A stretch of DNA of 64,000 nucleotides. It comes from Eopsaltria australis (Eukaryota > Chordata > Aves > Passeriformes > Petroicidae). The notes beneath the pieces are model-generated. The model did no database searches. It saw nothing but the letters and a program-made list of their open reading frames with translations, and was not told the origin of the DNA. The first letter of the stretch is position 1, and the number at the start of each line of letters is the position of its first letter. Both the position numbers and the translations under genes were made by a program. The stretch is from the NCBI GenBank assembly GCA_034509425.1, contig JAVTVJ010000070.1, positions 2,604,001 through 2,668,000 of the forward strand, read 5' to 3'. Of this stretch, positions 39,701 through 47,575 are shown one piece after another.

Positions 39701-42700
39701 GCAGGAGCTGGCCTAGATGATCTCCAGAGGTGGCTTGAAACATAAATACATCCTGTGATTCTGAGATAGAAGTGTGCTGCTCTCCTTCATCCACCTGCAT
39801 AAACGTGCTTTCAAACTGATCTTAGCCAGACAGCAGAAACCACTGCTTCTGTTGTCCTTTCGTAGGGATTTGTAGGAATTAAGTAGTTAGCTTTCCAGAG
39901 TAGGACTACTGTACATAAAATACACAGTGCTCAAGTCAACTGTCTCTCAGTTAAAGCTCACAGTTAAAGCTTTCTGAAACCTCTGTGAGCAATGCTAATT
40001 TATTCCTTTTTCATTATTTCCATGATTAAGCAAAGTAAATCCTTTGTTCTTTTTGTAGACTCATTTGAAAAAATCTGGAATTATACTAGCGACCCTTACC
40101 ATTAGGTATTTTAAGATTATTTGTGCATATACATAAATCCAAGTAACTTGAAAGATGGAGCGGAAATATTTCAATTTCTCGAATGTTTTTTCTCTTTTCT
40201 GTTGATCTAAGAGTTGCTGGACATAACTTTCTGGTGAAAAGCTGGAGAAAGATCCAGTGTCAAAAGCACTCGCTGTCTGTCTATCTGCCCTCTTTACTGT
40301 GGGTCTGGTTTTTTTGTTGGCAATTCAGCTTCTTGTATAGTGTATCCACTGTTATATTCCTGTTTGAAGTTGCACATGTTCATTTTAACTTAATACATAA
40401 ATTCCTTCTTCAGAAATTGTTTTGTGGTTGTTATGGATGTTGTCAAAGAATATCTCTTTAAAGACTGTGGCTGAGAGCTGACTACCTTTATGGAAGAGCA
40501 TGTGCTGCTGGTACTGTGTCATTAGCAAAGCTGTTGGTAACAGCTTATTTTCATAATCCTAAGAGAATGAAGATTGTTTTGTGGTTAGCCTCTCTAACTT
40601 TTAAAGGGAAGCTAAAACTGTAGTGTAGATTTCACTGGTGATCTCATTGCTTGTTTTATGCTGGAGGTCAAACTAAATAGGTAAAGTGAATGTTTTATGG
40701 AGTTAACTTTTGTGAGTATGACCTAATATCAATCAATTTGACTTCTTAATATGAATTGTGTGGGAGTGGAGAAGCCACATTGCTTTACCATGATGCTTTG
40801 GCTTTGCATATAGCAACGAGAGGAGAAAAATACATTGTGGGGAGTGAAAACAGAGAAACTTTGGAGTGGTTCAGGCTGCCAGGTGGAGGGAGCTGTTGCC
40901 TTGTGTGGCATGGGAGGGTGGAGGTACACGGGTATCCCATTTGTGTAGTTGTCCCTGCTTTGGCATTGGGCAAAACCTCTGTGCTACATGACAGTGTTGT
41001 GTTCATGGACCACTGAACAATGGTTGTCTCCTCCTCTTCTCTTCACAGGGTGGATCACTTGTACACATTTTTTGTTCAGTGGTCACCAGAAATATATGGG
41101 AAAGATGCCAAAGAGCAAGGTTTTGTTGTGGTAGAAAAGGAGGAGCTTGACATGATTGACAACTTCTTTAGTGAGCCCACTACTAAAAGCTGGGAGGTGA
41201 GTACTTTTTGCTTTTATATGAAGCATGAGCATATCAAGTGTGCATCCTCTGCTAAGAATCTCAGCAGTTCTTCTTTTGAGGATTTTTATGGTGTTTCTTT
41301 ATAACAGTTGCTGCTTCATTTAGGGGTCTCTTTAAGGCTTGTATCTGTCTCACAAATGTATTTATTTGTCCTTCAGTCTGCCTTTCTTCTTTCCCTAGAA
41401 CAGGTAAACAATTGGGAGCTCTCTGGTGTGCAACCAGCAGAAGTTGTGTAAATATTTTGACCATGTGATACTAGTCTTTTGCAAAGCTATACAGGCGTAT
41501 GTTGTCAGTACTGCTAAATTTCTAATGTATTTATATGCTATAAATAAAATTCTCTAACATGTATATATGCATGTAAACATCAGCCTGTGTGCTGGTTGAA
41601 ATGGATTGGTGTGTGGTGATGTGTCAGGCCCTGGCTTTTCTGGTGCACACAGCAGTACTGTTTGAGTATTGGGTGTAAGTGGGATAAGTTTTATCATTGG
41701 ACTTTGGCTTTTTCATGTGTGGTCTTCTGCAATCTGTTTTAACCACTTGGCATGCCTGTGCTTGTTACCTCTTCTGCATACAAAACCTAGCTTCTAAAAG
41801 AACTAAGCTTGCACATATTTTTAAAATCTCGTTTCTGAATACTCAAACACTTTCTATGCTAAGGATATGGGATAAATGAAACAGACAAATAAATCCCAAA
41901 GTGGGACATACATTGATGGTGATTAAAAAAGTTACCTGATTATTTGTCTTAAACATAAACTTGTTTTTTTTTTTTTTAATTCTACTACCCTCTTTTTTTG
42001 AGCATTGTTATGTTCACAGTATGTTCTGTTGAAAAATGGAGCTTGGAAGTGGGACTTGTCATTTGAAATGCAGCAACCTCTATTCCTAAGGAGCTAATAT
42101 TTTACAGTTTTGTAGTTTGTCAATGTTGATGCTTTGTGAACTGAAAGATGGAGAAAAAAAGCCTTCCTTGTTTTGCTTAGAGCTGAATGCAGTCATACAT
42201 TGCTCTAGATTTCACTGTTCAGTTATTTGCATGCCATTTTCATAAAACCAAAATGAAGGAGTCAGTGATCCAAAGACAGATGTAGGAGAGATGTGGCCAC
42301 ACTGGGAGCTTGTCTCTCATTGTTTTATTTAGATATTTATTGACAGGAAGAATTAGCTGGAAACTGCTTTTAAAGGTGTGTCTCTTTTATTTGTAATATA
42401 TTCCAGCTTTACCAATTTAAAGTAGGTCTGGCAGGAAATGTCTATTGAATAAAGTCCAAATTTGGGCATGATGAATGTGAAAGTTTCACTCTCCCTTGCG
42501 GGGAAACAGAAACTCTAGTTGTAGAGCAGCATATAAGCAATTTTATCACAGCGTGCCATGGCCAGTAGCTGTCTGTCACTCTTGTGGCTGAGAACTCTTG
42601 CCACTAGAGCAGGGGGTAGAGTAGTGGGTACTGAAAATAAACTGCTAGATGATGAAACAGAGACAAATGCCTTTGAATATTCGAATTATTTACTGTGCCA

Positions 42701-45700
42701 GACCGGACCAGGGGGAACCTTTTGTGGAGGTATGTTGAATTGTATCCTGTTAGAACAACGTGCTGATAGAACTTCTGTCCCAGTAATAAATGTGCTCTGT
42801 ACTCAGGTGGGGGGCATTTCCACCTCAGCTAGCTTCCTCTCTCAGTCCTGTAACATCTTTGAAAGATTTTGTTGATCTGGTTTCTGCACTGGTCGATCCT
42901 TTTCATCCATTTCTGCTTTTGTGTGGTCTGTAAATACCTGATCTTACAGATGCCTCTTTCTGTAGTTGTTGGCAGAACTTCATTCACATGTGCAGTTCAG
43001 AGACTGAATAGATGTGTATGCAGAGAAGAAGGGAGGCCTGTCTGTCTCTGGAGTCAATTTGCAATTTACAGCTGTGTTAATAGTTTTTCTCTGGTTGCCT
43101 GTGTGAGTTTGGTTGTATTTTGCTACAGATACCTCTTGTTGGTTGATTTGCTGCTGGCTGATACTTTACCCCCACTCCTGGGGGGAGACTATTCCTAAAA
43201 GATAGTCTTCAAAAGGGAAATTGGCTGATTTTGATTTAAGTTTAGATTTTAAAAAGGTGTTAATTAAAAAAATACATACACAATAATGGTCTGGGAGATG
43301 AGGAGGGAAACCACTCAGAAGGTGAAAAAAGAACAATGATAAAAGTAGAAAGGTTGTTGTCTTTGAACAGTTTGTTGTGGGCCTTTTTTTGGGTTTTTAA
43401 TTATCCTAATTTTGCAATGCAAACCTTTCCTGAAATTCACCATATGAAAAATTTTCCAGCACAGGATTTATCTGCAGCCTCAGAAGGAGAGGCTAGAGGG
43501 ACAGGATGAAGCTGTAGAGCTCTTGCAGTATCGTGGGAGGGAATACCTGTAACTGCTCAGGTGTGCAGGGGCACAAAGCAGTGTTCATTCTGCAGGCTGG
43601 ATTTTGCTTTGTGATCCTGCCTTCCTCTCTTTCCCTGGCCCTGCACTGGAGTGCCAGTGCCCAGGTGCCCTGCTCAGCTCCAGGCATCTGTGGGAGAGCA
43701 TGGGCTGGACATGAGTGCATGCAGCAGATGTGTAGCTCTCATCCCACTGGGATGCCAGGTGTGACTGAGGGTATTAGGGCTGTGTGAACTCCTCTCGGCT
43801 CTGGTCGTCATGGAAAATTTCCGTGCTTTGTTGTGTGGTTAAATCCACACCTGGAGTCAGTCCAGTGCATTTGCTTTCTTGCCTGAGGGGCAGGTGTGTG
43901 TAGGACCTGCAGGCATCTCTTCCCAATTGTCTCGACTGTTGACAGCTTCTGCAAGTTCCAGCAGTGATTGTGAAGGCGTGGAGGAATTATGCAAAACTTG
44001 ATCCGTGTGTAACACATGAAAGCCATTTGGAAGCCTTATTGGCAGCGAGGTGCATAGCAGAGCACAGGGGGCTCTGCAGCTGCATCCTGAGATTCCTGCT
44101 CCAAGATAAGACCACTGTGGTGATACGTTCATGGAAGGAAAAGACAGTTTAGGGTTTCCTGTTCGTTTTGTGGCTAGGCCTTGCTTCCCCTTTTCTTTCT
44201 CATCATCTCTATTTTGGAGCTTTTGCTGTTGCTTCCTTTGTGCCATGGTGGCACCGAGCCCCAGCTAAAGATTTTCCCCATTTGCTTAAGGGTACCTGTG
44301 CTTGGTAAAACTATCCCATATGGTGCTTTTTCTCCAAACGGTGTGACAGCTGAGGAGTAAGTTTTAAATGAATTGGCTTAAGAGCTGTGCTTTAGGCTGG
44401 ACACTTGTTCTCTTGCCACAGATCATTACAGTAGAAGAAGCTAAACGACGGAAGAGTGTTTGTAGTTACTATGAAGAAGAAGAAGATGATGATACTTTGC
44501 CTATCCTAAAGCATCACAGTGCTCTCCTGGAGAACATGCACATAGAGCAGGTATGGCTGGAAAACCCTCAGGTTTCCTTCTTAGATGTGGTGCTGCCTCT
44601 GTCGAGTGCGAGAAGGAGAACAGGCTGGGGCACTGCCTGTGCTACTTGTGTAACCATTTCTCTCACTCCCTGCTCCCTGTCCAGCTGGCCCGGCGCTTGC
44701 CCGCACGGGTGCAGGGCTACCCGTGGCGCCTGGCATACAGCACGCTGGAGCACGGCACCAGCCTGAAGACCCTGTACCGCAAATCGGCTTCTCTGGACAG
44801 CCCAGTGCTCCTTGTCATCAAAGACATGGACAACCAGGTAAGGAGCTCTTGTTCTGCGGGTGTGGAGCTGGAAGGGCAGCATTGTGAAAAGTGATCATTA
44901 TGAAATGCTACTCATGCTATGAGGTGATGTCATGCCAAAATAAGACATTGGTGTGCTCTTTTATATTTTCTACTGCCTAAACTTCACCACTAATGAAAGC
45001 TTTAGAATTGCAATGAGTGCAGTAGTGCCCTTGGGAGTACCTTTCTTAGGTATCTCAGTTAAGCTGTCACAAGCAATGCCTCTCTGGAGGTCTCATTCTT
45101 CAGTAGCTGCTGGAGTCAGCAGTCCTGTTGCCATTGTTGTCATCTGGATTTTAACTTGCAGAATACAAGAGATGTGGAGGAATACTTGTACATCTGATAC
45201 ACTTCACTACTTGGTTCTTCTAACATGAAAATCAGCTCAGTTGTTCTTAAAAAGTATTCTGAAGTGTTTGGAGGTTTTTCTCTTGAATTCTGCACTGTCC
45301 ACAAAAGTAGTGTAATCATTTTATTCTGACAGATATTTGGAGCGTATGCTACACATCCCTTCAGGTTTAGTGACCATTACTATGGCACTGGTGAAACATT
45401 CCTCTACACATTTAGTCCACATTTCAAGGTAAGTGGGTGTTCACTGTCTCAAATAAGATTTTTGGGCTCTACTTCTGAAACATTTATGAGATTCTTATGA
45501 AGACAGCGTATTTGAGTGTAGAAGATCTGCCAGATGGTGATGAATGCAGTTAATCATTAATTGCTTCAATGCAATACTTCAAAAGTGTCTGCAGTTATCT
45601 AAGAGAGGACAGTCTGTAAGGGTGAAGAAAGGGTTTGAAGTGGAGTGAAGGGGGAAGCAGGAGGGAGTCAAAGAATGGACTGTCAAAGACGCAAAGGCAA

Positions 45701-47198
45701 TGATATCAAGAATAGGATATAATTTTATGCATTCTTAGGATCACAGTGACAACAAAACAGAGATAAGAGTGCTGCTGAAACACCCCTTAATGCTCATGGC
45801 TTATGCATTTTTTCCATATTGAACACATTGTTCCTTTTTAACAGGCTACCACTTGATTTACAGAGGGAAGCAGAATTTAAAATAAGGATTAGGGTGCCTT
45901 GTTCATCATTTTAAGTACATATTCATCCTTTACTTTCTACCTTACCTTTTACCCTTTCAAGATAAAAAAAATGACCACACCTCTTAGCTGCTAAGAGTGG
46001 GTACCCAGTAGTTTGAGAGTACAAGAATTCTCACAGTCCAAATACGTTCATCTTTTTTCCCTTCCTCAGGTATTCAAATGGAGTGGAGAGAACACCTACT
46101 TCATCAATGGAGACACTACCTCTCTGGAGCTTGGAGGCGGAGGGTGAGTGAGTGTTTGGTTTTCAAATCATATAGCCAACTTTTTTTTTTTTTTTTTTTT
46201 AATTTTAAGTGGAAATAGGGACAATGGTAGGTACAAGAAAAACTTACCAGTAAAGTGGCTGAACTTACTTTTAGTAAGCTGTTCAGAGGAGATACCTCAG
46301 CAATCTGATTTCTGTTACAGACTGAGAGTGATTCTTTTTGCTTAGAGTGACTGATGTTAGGCAAGTAGGGTTTGTTATTTTGTTGGCTGGGTTTTTTTTA
46401 GCCAGGAAGAAACCAGATGTTTTAGGTAGATAGATCACTCATTGCTGAAGCGGTTTGTCACTGGAAGATAATCCCTAATGGCAATTTTGCTGTCAGTTTC
46501 TAAGGTTTATCAAGTGGTCCTTACTAAGTTGTTTTTCTGTTGATTCACAGAGCAAGGATACAGACAGGGCATAATCAGGTCATGAGTTTCAAAGGTCAGT
46601 CGGTATAAAATCAAGGGCTAAGGCTGTACAACCAACTAAAGCTTACTTGGAGGTTGCACCATGGGACAGCTGGGCGTGGTTTGTGTTGGGAGTGGATAAA
46701 CTTCCCTCTTCCTCCTTCTAACCAGAAGGTGCTCTGTCCACATCTAGCCAGCCAGGGAAGAAACCCCAAGATCTGTGCCCTGGTGTAGCCACAGCTGGCA
46801 GTGTGAGCAGCCAGGTGTCCCAGGGGCTGCGGGCACGTGCAGAGTCCTATGTGCTGCTTCGCTCACCAGTGCAAACAAAAGCAAGGGGCTGCTCCATGAG
46901 CCTCTTGGCAAGTGCTTTGCCAGAACTGAGCTCTTCACATTTGACCTAAGAGATCTCAGAGTCACCTGCATTCCTCCATATCGCTTCTTTGATTGTTTAT
47001 ACAGCTTTCAGTGGTTTTACTGTTCCGTGTAACACCAAATCTGTTGTGTATTTCCTTTCCAGTGGCCGGTTTGGTTTATGGTTAGATGCAGATTTGTATC
47101 ATGGGCGAAGCAACTCCTGCAGCACCTTCAATAATGACATCTTAACTAAGAAAGAAGATTTCATAATACAAGATGTAGAAGTATGGACATTTGAGTGA
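9501..47198 (+). CDS. NCOA7: NCOA7, nuclear receptor coactivator 7 (5' end outside window)
   Basis: This span contains fourteen coding exons, entered separately, that join into 2,821 nt. The first base completes a codon begun upstream, and 939 residues follow before TGA at 47196-47198. Counting from the first full codon, the product has a lysine-rich N-terminus, a LysM domain (about 105-152), a GRAM-like domain (about 205-280), a long acidic low-complexity region (about 300-620), the conserved stretch YWFAVPRERVDHLYTFFVQW (about 686-705) and a C-terminal TLDc domain (about 780-939). The layout matches vertebrate NCOA7; human is about 942 residues, so about 17 residues including the start Met lie before the window. 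Known family roles are estrogen-receptor co-activation, oxidation resistance (shared with OXR1) and V-ATPase binding through TLDc. Every junction is GT-AG and in phase, with no frameshift or internal stop. An internal promoter near 42.5 kb adds a TLDc-only isoform. Confidence 0.97.
12052..12065. repeat. (CT)n microsatellite
   Basis: A short perfect CT dinucleotide run of seven units inside the NCOA7 intron. Confidence 0.8.
12158..12233 (+). mobile_element. CR1 LINE 3' tail fragment
   Basis: The sequence GAGCTGGATGATCTTTAAGA, then CCCTTTCAACTC and TTCTATGATTCTA, is the diagnostic 3' end of avian CR1 retroposons in plus orientation. Only the terminal 75 or so bases survive, which is typical 5' truncation. 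The substitutions suggest an old insertion. Confidence 0.85.
12811..12985 (+). promoter_or_regulatory. Candidate intronic promoter: TATA box plus GC-rich, CpG-rich block
   Basis: A perfect TATAAAAG lies at 12811-12818. A GC-rich segment with about 14 CpGs follows (12847-12985), in an intron that otherwise has few CpGs. The expected transcription start would be near 12842, and a donor-like CTGCAG|GTGCGG at 12897/12898 could end a non-coding first exon. A (GAG)n run sits at about 12948-12966. If spliced to the next exon, the first in-frame Met would lie just before the LysM domain. This is inference from sequence signals only. Confidence 0.35.
23590..24290. other. GC-rich intronic patch with overlapping chance ORFs
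   Basis: GC content rises clearly above the flanks, and stop codons are scarce on both strands, so ORFs overlap in four frames. CpGs are few, so it is not a CpG island. None of the translations resembles a known family. It may be a degraded repeat or a transcribed non-coding segment; I cannot tell which. Confidence 0.4.
24895..24974 (+). CDS. NCOA7: NCOA7 coding exon before LysM
   Basis: The acceptor is TTGCTCTTTAG and the donor is TACT|GTAAGT. Two bases finish the split Asp codon, then DNQNKTNEKKEKKMVSQKPH and GTIEYT follow. The end of the exon starts the LysM fold and leaves the phase at a codon boundary. Confidence 0.95.
24975..25792 (+). other. NCOA7 intron
   Basis: An 818 bp intron with GTAAGT and TTCTTCAG ends. 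I see no repeat or other element in it. Confidence 0.85.
25793..25900 (+). CDS. NCOA7: NCOA7 coding exon: LysM core
   Basis: Thirty-six whole codons read AGNQDTINSIALKFNITPNK and then LVELNKLFTQTIVPGQ. This is the classic LysM pattern: D-T-I-x-x-I-A, N-I-T-x-x-x-L-x-x-L-N and P-G-Q. In eukaryotic OXR1/NCOA7 proteins the LysM module is intracellular. The donor is CAG|GTAAAT. Confidence 0.96.
25901..26656 (+). other. NCOA7 intron
   Basis: A 756 bp intron. A second acceptor-like site (TATCTTTCAG at about 25998) is followed by TACTTGGATAC, which does not continue the protein, so it is a decoy. Nothing else is recognised. Confidence 0.85.
26657..26755 (+). CDS. NCOA7: NCOA7 coding exon: LysM end and Ser/Pro linker
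   Basis: Thirty-three codons start with ILFVPE, the last LysM strand. A Ser/Pro/Gly-rich linker follows and the exon ends in SSSDAEYDKLP. The acceptor is GTATTTAG and the donor is CCCT|GTAAGT. Confidence 0.95.
26756..27807 (+). other. NCOA7 intron
   Basis: A 1.05 kb intron with no recognisable repeat or gene. Confidence 0.85.
27808..27933 (+). CDS. NCOA7: NCOA7 coding exon: start of GRAM-like domain
   Basis: Forty-two codons from DADLARKAFKPVERVLSS through an acidic EEDEP stretch to VVKFLKMNCRYFTDGK, the first strands of the GRAM-like fold. The acceptor is TTTTCTAAG and the donor is AAG|GTAGGT. Confidence 0.96.
27934..30130 (+). other. NCOA7 intron
   Basis: A 2.2 kb AT-rich intron. No repeat family, RNA gene or conserved exon is recognised. 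Confidence 0.8.
30131..30315 (+). CDS. NCOA7: NCOA7 coding exon: GRAM-like domain core
   Basis: Begins GVVGGVMIVTPNNIMFDPHK and continues through ENGCEEYGLICPMEEVVSIA to KIKDALP, ending two bases into a Ser codon. This is the most conserved NCOA7/OXR1 segment outside TLDc. The acceptor is CCTGTTTTAG and the donor is ATC|GTAAGG. Confidence 0.97.
30316..31725 (+). other. NCOA7 intron
   Basis: A 1.4 kb AT-rich intron ending in CCCCTGACAG. I see nothing else in it. Confidence 0.85.
31726..32789 (+). CDS. NCOA7: NCOA7 large coding exon: acidic linker
   Basis: A single 1,064 nt exon with 354 whole codons plus one split base at each end. It opens with DIPKDLCPLYRPGEWEDLSS (conserved), then runs through a Glu/Lys/Ser/Asp-rich, probably disordered region containing the acidic motif LLGEGEDDFTELE. 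It closes with the conserved IRLWLLQKIQVPIE. In human NCOA7 the equivalent linker carries the estrogen-receptor interaction region. It diverges strongly between species while its ends stay fixed. The donor is GAAG|GTAGGT. Confidence 0.96.
32790..34206 (+). other. NCOA7 intron
   Basis: A 1.4 kb intron. A TG dinucleotide run lies at 33816-33842. No other element is recognised. Confidence 0.85.
33816..33842. repeat. (TG)n microsatellite
   Basis: An almost perfect TG repeat with one interruption (GAG). It is likely polymorphic in length. Confidence 0.9.
34207..34375 (+). CDS. NCOA7: NCOA7 coding exon between linker and TLDc
   Basis: Completes the split Asp, then MLPSKEEKSKTPPMFLCIKV, GKPMRKSFVSQ and QPEYWFAVPRE, ending two bases into Arg. 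The segment is shared by NCOA7 and OXR1. The acceptor is TTGTTCAG and the donor is AAAG|GTAAGC. Confidence 0.97.
38530..39765 (+). mobile_element. CR1 LINE fragment, about 1.2 kb, decayed
   Basis: Plus-oriented remnants of the 3' part of the CR1 reverse-transcriptase ORF occur in order. They include the CCATGGGGCCTGACAGG region, GGCTTTCAACACAGTCTTCC, GGCTCAAAGGGTTG, CAGAGGGACCTCAACA and TGCACCTGGGA. The 3' tail CTAGATGATCTCCAGAGG and then CTGTGATTCTGAG ends it at about 39765. Reading frames are broken throughout, so it is inactive. The 5' boundary is approximate. Confidence 0.75.
40055..40335 (+). repeat. Unclassified dispersed repeat, copy 1
   Basis: Matches 51034-51353 in direct orientation over about 280 bases, with many exact blocks: AAATCCAAGTAACTT, ATTTCTCGAA, AACTTTCTGGTGAAA, GATCCAG and GCCCTCTTTACTG. 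I do not recognise the family. It begins about 290 bp after the end of a CR1 element. Confidence 0.75.
41049..41196 (+). CDS. NCOA7: NCOA7 coding exon upstream of TLDc
   Basis: One base completes Arg, then 49 codons: VDHLYTFFVQWSPEIYGKDA, KEQGFVVVEKEELDMIDNFF and SEPTTKSWE. The donor is GAG|GTGAGT at a codon boundary, the same phase and last codon as the alternative first exon at 42649-42729. The two exons are therefore interchangeable upstream of 44422. Confidence 0.97.
42479..42514 (+). promoter_or_regulatory. Paired interferon-stimulated response elements (ISRE/IRF sites)
   Basis: AGTTTCACTCTC at 42482-42493 differs by one base from the ISRE consensus AGTTTCNNTTTC. GAAACAGAAACT at 42503-42514 is a perfect match to the reverse consensus GAAANNGAAACT. 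The two face opposite ways, 9 bp apart. The bases just before form GTGAAAGTTTCAC, adding another GAAA core. They lie 17-50 bp upstream of the TATA box of the short NCOA7 isoform. This is where ISREs bind ISGF3 or IRFs in interferon-induced genes. Confidence 0.8.
42531..42537 (+). promoter_or_regulatory. TATA box of the short NCOA7 isoform
   Basis: The sequence CATATAAGC places a TATA element 17 bp after the second ISRE. Initiation is expected at about 42556-42570. An out-of-frame ATG at 42558 would then lie at or before the cap site and might be excluded from the mRNA. Confidence 0.65.
42649..42729 (+). CDS. NCOA7: NCOA7 alternative first coding exon (short, TLDc-only isoform)
   Basis: Twenty-seven codons start with two adjacent Met (42649 and 42652), right after an in-frame TAG at 42646. 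They read MMKQRQMPLNIRIIYCARPD and then QGEPFVE, with donor GAG|GTATGT at 42730. The pattern PLxIxIxYCARPDxxEPFV is that of the alternative first exon of mammalian NCOA7 short isoform. It ends at a codon boundary, so it splices in phase to 44422 (IITVEEAKRR). The predicted product is 222 residues and human is 219. In mammals this isoform is interferon-induced, binds V-ATPase, raises endolysosomal acidification and restricts viruses that enter through endosomes. Either Met could be used; the second gives 221 residues. Confidence 0.9.
44422..44550 (+). CDS. NCOA7: NCOA7 coding exon: start of shared C-terminal part
   Basis: Forty-three codons: IITVEEAKRRKSVCSYYEEE, then a run of Asp/Glu and HSALLENMHIEQ. 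It is the first exon common to long and short isoforms. The acceptor is TTGCCACAG and the donor is CAG|GTATGG. The intron after it is only 134 bp. Confidence 0.97.
44685..44837 (+). CDS. NCOA7: NCOA7 coding exon: TLDc
   Basis: Fifty-one codons: LARRLPARVQGYPWRLAYST, LEHGTSLKTLYRKSASLDSP and VLLVIKDMDNQ. The GxxWxLxYSTxxHGxSLxxLY pattern is the TLDc signature. The exon is notably GC-rich. The acceptor is CCCTGTCCAG and the donor is CAG|GTAAGG. Confidence 0.98.
44838..45332 (+). other. NCOA7 intron
   Basis: A 495 bp intron between TLDc exons. I see nothing further in it. Confidence 0.9.
45333..45428 (+). CDS. NCOA7: NCOA7 coding exon: TLDc
   Basis: Thirty-two codons: IFGAYATHPFRFSDHYYGTG and ETFLYTFSPHFK. 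FGAY and GTGETFLYTF are core TLDc motifs. The acceptor is TTCTGACAG and the donor is AAG|GTAAGT. Confidence 0.98.
45429..46069 (+). other. NCOA7 intron
   Basis: A 641 bp intron with no recognisable element. Confidence 0.9.
46070..46143 (+). CDS. NCOA7: NCOA7 coding exon: TLDc
   Basis: Twenty-four codons plus two bases: VFKWSGENTYFINGDTTSLE and LGGG. The acceptor is TTCCTCAG and the donor is AGG|GTGAGT. Confidence 0.98.
46144..47062 (+). other. NCOA7 last intron
   Basis: A 919 bp intron. A 20-base T run lies at 46181-46200, about 38 bp after the donor. Nothing else is recognised. Confidence 0.85.
46181..46200. repeat. Poly(T) run
   Basis: Twenty consecutive T bases in the last NCOA7 intron. 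Confidence 0.9.
47063..47198 (+). CDS. NCOA7: NCOA7 last coding exon: end of TLDc
   Basis: Completes the split Gly, then GRFGLWLDADLYHGRSNSCS, TFNNDILTKKEDF and VEVWTFE, then TGA. The run LWLDxDLxxGxSxxCxTFxN is the canonical TLDc ending. Acidic and small residues there form the domain's conserved edge. The acceptor is CCTTTCCAG. Confidence 0.98.
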
Positions 47199-47569
47199 AA
47201 CACTGACTGCCTTAAGGACTGGATCCATTAGGCACTTAAAAGCTGTCCAGAAGGTGCAGGCTGCCTCACAACGTTACACGCTTTTTCCTCAAGTTTGTAC
47301 CAGAGCATGACTACGCAAAAAAAACAAACCAAGAATAAAAGAATTGGTTTTGAGAGGCAGTAAGAGACAGAACAGTAAGAGGTCACTCTGAAGTGTTTTT
47401 TACTTCCTCTTCCAGCACTCTTCCATTGAAGATTCAATGCTTATGAAAACATTCATGAAATATAAGTTGAAAACTTTTTATGTAACTGTGAAAAAGATCC
47501 TGTGGAAGAACTGTAATTGTCTAGTACATTCCATGTGTATTTATGTTCAACATGCAAATGCTGACCAAA

Positions 47570-47575
47570 AATAAA
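47570..47575 (+). terminator. Proximal NCOA7 poly(A) signal
   Basis: AATAAA located 372 bases after the stop codon. A short 3'UTR ending near 47590-47600 is plausible. Confidence 0.65.

Larger units (their letters stand above)
34376..41048 (+). other. NCOA7 intron, 6.7 kb
   Basis: Holds a long diverged CR1 LINE (38530-39765) and copy 1 of an unclassified repeat (40055-40335). The other bases give only chance ORFs. Confidence 0.8.
41197..44421 (+). other. NCOA7 intron hosting the internal promoter
   Basis: A 3.2 kb intron for the long transcript. It contains the interferon-type promoter and alternative first exon (42479-42729). A T-rich run lies at about 41970. ORFs at 42558-42875 and 42869-43198 are in other frames and look like chance. 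Confidence 0.85.

Noticed and set aside
42558..42875. 105-residue plus-strand ORF (MASSCLSLL...) as a gene
   Set aside because: It is in a different frame from the recognisable NCOA7 first exon and has no family resemblance. I treat it at most as an upstream ORF.
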